Source of the DNA: Clostridium sp. D43t1_170807_H7
Lineage (GTDB): Bacteria > Bacillota > Clostridia > Clostridiales > Clostridiaceae
Length of the DNA: 64,000 nucleotides
Reading direction: 5' to 3'
NCBI RefSeq assembly: GCF_015555905.1
Contig: NZ_JADNLK010000002.1
Coordinates: 62,001-126,000 of the forward strand
Shown here: piece by piece, positions 61,813-64,000 of the stretch
Numbering within the stretch: the stretch's first letter is position 1
Layout of the letters: each line of letters opens with the position of its first letter
Notes under the pieces: model-generated
What the model was told of the DNA's origin: nothing
What the model saw: only the letters and a program-made list of their open reading frames with translations
Databases searched by the model: none
Translations under genes and position numbers: made by a program

Positions 61813-62676
61813 TTAATTAGAATTCTCCTCAAAAAATTTAAAATTCTCCTCTGCTGCTTTCATATCATAATAATTATTTTTTAATGACTCCTTATCATGG
61901 ATTGAAGCACAATAAATTCCCCTTTTTCCAGATTGTATCTCATGTAAATATTTAGTATGCTTATTCATATAACCTTTAGCAAATTCTCTGTGAGCATATC
62001 TTTTTTTATATACACCATAACAGGTGCCATCAGTAATTGTACATTTATCCTTTATTAGGCATTCATCACATGTAATCCTTTGTTGCTGATTTATAGCTAT
62101 TTCTGGTATAATTGCAATTTTAAAAGGTGTATATGTTACTGTTCTAGCACATATATCTAAATCCGCTCCGTATGTTTCTTCATTAAAATATCCTAACAAA
62201 TCTAAAAGCTTAGGACTAATACACATACAGCACCCTATTGCAAAATTTGTTTTTACAACTTCAAATCCCTCTCTAACTTCTGGTTTGTATGCTACTTTTT
62301 TTTCTTGAAAGTAAGTTTTCCTTTCTGCTGCAGCTATTCCTAATTCATCAAATAATTGAAAGCTTCTCATAAACTTTGATATCCAATCTTTACTTTCAAT
62401 ATATACATCACTGTCCATAGTTATAAAATATTGGTCTTTTTTTCTGTTACTAAGAACATAATTTAATGCATATACAAGTCCTCTATTAACATTAAATCTT
62501 TTTTTACATACTATTCTTTCATCATTAAGATCTTGTATAAATTTCCACGTATCATCTACAGAGTTGTTATCAATTATATATAACTCAAAATCATCATTAG
62601 TGTTTAGTAAAGCAGTCAAATTTCTAGCATTTAATCCCGCATGATTAAATGTAACAAAACTAACTATTGGAACCAT
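61813..62676 (-). CDS. Glycosyltransferase family 2, paralogue with Cys-rich extension
   Basis: A 287-residue enzyme clearly duplicated with the one at 60187 (SFVTFNHAGLNARNLTALLNTNDDFELYIIDNNSVD, read in parts; DxD as DSDVY). Cysteine cluster C-x2-C-x5-C-x6-C (CDECLIKDKCTITDGTC) and tail GKRGIYCASIHDKESLKNNYYD match the paralogue. The start is ATG 62676, preceded by AAGGGAAG. It probably adds the next or the same sugar in the same pathway. Confidence 0.85.
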   Translation of the reverse strand: MVPIVSFVTFNHAGLNARNLTALLNTNDDFELYIIDNNSVDDTWKFIQDLNDERIVCKKRFNVNRGLVYALNYVLSNRKKDQYFITMDSDVYIESKDWISKFMRSFQLFDELGIAAAERKTYFQEKKVAYKPEVREGFEVVKTNFAIGCCMCISPKLLDLLGYFNEETYGADLDICARTVTYTPFKIAIIPEIAINQQQRITCDECLIKDKCTITDGTCYGVYKKRYAHREFAKGYMNKHTKYLHEIQSGKRGIYCASIHDKESLKNNYYDMKAAEENFKFFEENSN

Positions 62677-62853
62677 ATAAACACTTCCCTTAAACTTATA
62701 TAATATATTCATATTCATATATACCTTTTATGTTCCAATCCTAAACAATATATATAAACATGTTAATACTTGTAAAATATTCATTATTTTAAGTATAATT
62801 TCATAATCTATTATGGTAGTTATTATTTTTCACAAATAGGATGGTGAATTTTT

Positions 62854-63867
62854 ATGAAAATCGGGTTTTCTCAAAATTATGATGGCCCTGGTGGTGCCCG
62901 TAGTTGGATTAAGTCTTTTAGTAAATATTGCATTAATAATGGGCATACTGTAAGTTATGGATTTGATGATACAGTAGATGTATTTTGCTCTGTAGCTAAT
63001 CTTTCTACAATTAAACAGCTTAAGTTATTAAAAGAAAAAAATATAAAAATACTTCAAAGATTGGGTGCTATATATCTTCCTTATAATCATCCAAATCCCA
63101 TACTAATAAAAAATAAAAATACAGAACTTAAAAACATTACTTCTTTTTCTAATACAATAGTGTATCAAAGTCATTTTTCGAAAGAAACTTTATTTAGAAG
63201 TATTTACGATGGAGTTGAGCCAGATGGTGACATTATTTATAACTCTGCTGATTCTAATCTATTTAATCCTATAGGACCTAAACTTCCCCGTTCAAAAGAC
63301 AAAAAAATAATTCTAGCAGCTGCATATTGGGGAACCCCTCATACTGCAACTCAATCATTAAAGCTCCTATGTGATGTAATTAATCATTATGTGTCTAGAG
63401 ATGATATTGAATTTTGGGTTCTAGGTAGAGCCTTTGAGAACAATCAAAGAACATTATCTAATTTTAACTTTAGAAATGTTTCCAAACTCGATTTATTAAA
63501 TCCAATATCTCATAGTGAAATGCCTAACTTATTACGTACTGTAGATATGGTACTACATCTTAAGGCTCATGAAGGTTGTTCTAATATGGTAATAGAAACA
63601 ATGTTGTCTGGTACTCCTCTTGTTGGTATTAATTCAGGAAGTATACCAGAACTTGTTAAAGATAGTGCTCTATTAGCCAAATGTGATAGCACACTTGAAC
63701 ATTTTCCTAAAGTAGATTTGAATGATTTAATATGTAAAATAGATAAAACCCTTGATAATTTAGACTATTATTCAAATAAAGTTTTAAATGAATCTAAAAG
63801 TTTTTCTTATGACTTAACTTATAAATTATATTTAGAAAAACTTATAAACTTGAGTATTCAAAGTTAA
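62854..63867 (+). CDS. Glycosyltransferase family 4-like protein
   Basis: A 337-residue GT-B enzyme. The N-terminal GGARSWIKSFSKYCINNGHTV block (about 13-33) and the C-terminal donor-binding block EGCSNMVIETMLSGTPLVGINSGSIPELV (about 246-274) with the E-x7-E motif identify family 4. It is divergent from the two family 2 genes and is followed by another glycosyltransferase-like gene after 15 bp. Ribosome site AGGATGGTG. Confidence 0.88.
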   Translation: MKIGFSQNYDGPGGARSWIKSFSKYCINNGHTVSYGFDDTVDVFCSVANLSTIKQLKLLKEKNIKILQRLGAIYLPYNHPNPILIKNKNTELKNITSFSNTIVYQSHFSKETLFRSIYDGVEPDGDIIYNSADSNLFNPIGPKLPRSKDKKIILAAAYWGTPHTATQSLKLLCDVINHYVSRDDIEFWVLGRAFENNQRTLSNFNFRNVSKLDLLNPISHSEMPNLLRTVDMVLHLKAHEGCSNMVIETMLSGTPLVGINSGSIPELVKDSALLAKCDSTLEHFPKVDLNDLICKIDKTLDNLDYYSNKVLNESKSFSYDLTYKLYLEKLINLSIQS

Positions 63868-63882
63868 AAGGAGGTTTAACTT

Positions 63883-64000
63883 ATGAAAGGTTATTTTTTT
63901 TTACTTGATAAAAAAAATTCTACAACTACCTTTTCAGATTTGCTCTTTGCTAAATCGCTTATTAAATTAGGATATAATATTGATATAGTTTATAATTTAG
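63883..64000 (+). CDS. Probable glycosyltransferase, N-terminal fragment (cut by window end)
   Basis: An open frame starting at ATG 63883 with AAAGGAGG, reading MKGYFFLLDKKN and FAKSLIKLGYNIDIVYNL to the window end. The pattern resembles the start of GT-B glycosyltransferases. Only 39 residues are visible, so the assignment rests on position right behind the family 4 gene. Confidence 0.5.
   Translation, partial: MKGYFFLLDKKNSTTTFSDLLFAKSLIKLGYNIDIVYNL

Overview
The window is 64 kb of a very AT-rich Firmicute chromosome, most likely Clostridium sensu stricto. This is inferred from base composition, strong GGAGG ribosome sites, the glnA/ANTAR and glutamine synthetase III arrangement, a fruRKA operon, clostridial NO-stress genes and a spore-type gene with a possible sigma-K promoter. 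No prophage, CRISPR array or rRNA operon is visible. The only transposon trace is a decayed IS256-type fragment. No species is assigned.

Layout. 1-3.6 kb: MacB/FtsX-type ABC exporter with an OmpR-type regulator (cut by the window edge). 3.9-8.7 kb: small membrane proteins, the IS256 relic, a GNAT enzyme, a CmpB-like membrane protein and an M32 carboxypeptidase. 8.9-17.9 kb: dextran-glucosidase-type GH13, an EamA transporter, a GH3-type adenylating enzyme, an internally deleted NhaA, and the fructose operon fruR-fruK-fruA with a visible promoter and four 10-bp operator repeats. 18.0-20.0 kb: MarR-MATE efflux operon with twin 16-bp palindromes. 20.1-24.5 kb: nitrosative-stress island (Rrf2/NsrR-like regulator, globin, hemerythrin-like protein, cupin, frameshifted hcp, DUF1858). 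24.7-29.7 kb: CPA2 antiporter, OmpR/VanS-like two-component system, DedA protein.

29.9-37.1 kb: an unusual operon joining a large propeller-plus-solute-binding lipoprotein and two carbohydrate ABC permeases to a HlyD-like adaptor and a MacB-periplasmic-domain-like membrane protein, with no ATPase. 37.5-42.0 kb: a cation efflux (CDF) gene broken by an in-frame TGA, split ChrA-type chromate transporter genes, a patatin and a split ArsP-like permease.

42.1-50.6 kb is a nitrogen island: PAS kinase, ANTAR regulator with a degenerate receiver, glnA, glutamine synthetase III and an Amt-PII fusion. The leaders of all three target genes carry a hairpin with an A-x-x-G-x-x hexaloop (AAAGGC, AAAGGC, AATGGC) that overlaps the 5' arm of an intrinsic terminator. 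The ANTAR protein therefore probably controls the three genes by antitermination. 51.2-51.6 kb: four tRNA genes (Glu, Gly, Arg, Lys). 51.7-59.1 kb: purine hydroxylase island (MocA-like enzyme, three xanthine dehydrogenase subunits, NCS2 permease, XdhC-family maturation factor), with a roughly 370-bp imperfect inverted repeat at the end of the molybdenum-subunit gene. 59.3-64 kb: a Ser/Thr/Asn-rich surface-like protein and a cluster of glycosyltransferases and a GNAT enzyme, probably a protein or spore-surface glycosylation locus that runs off the window.

Several genes look damaged: nhaA (large in-frame deletion), hcp (1-nt frameshift in the N-terminal cysteine motif), the CDF gene (nonsense codon) and the IS256 transposase. 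The hcp and CDF lesions could be sequencing errors and should be checked first.
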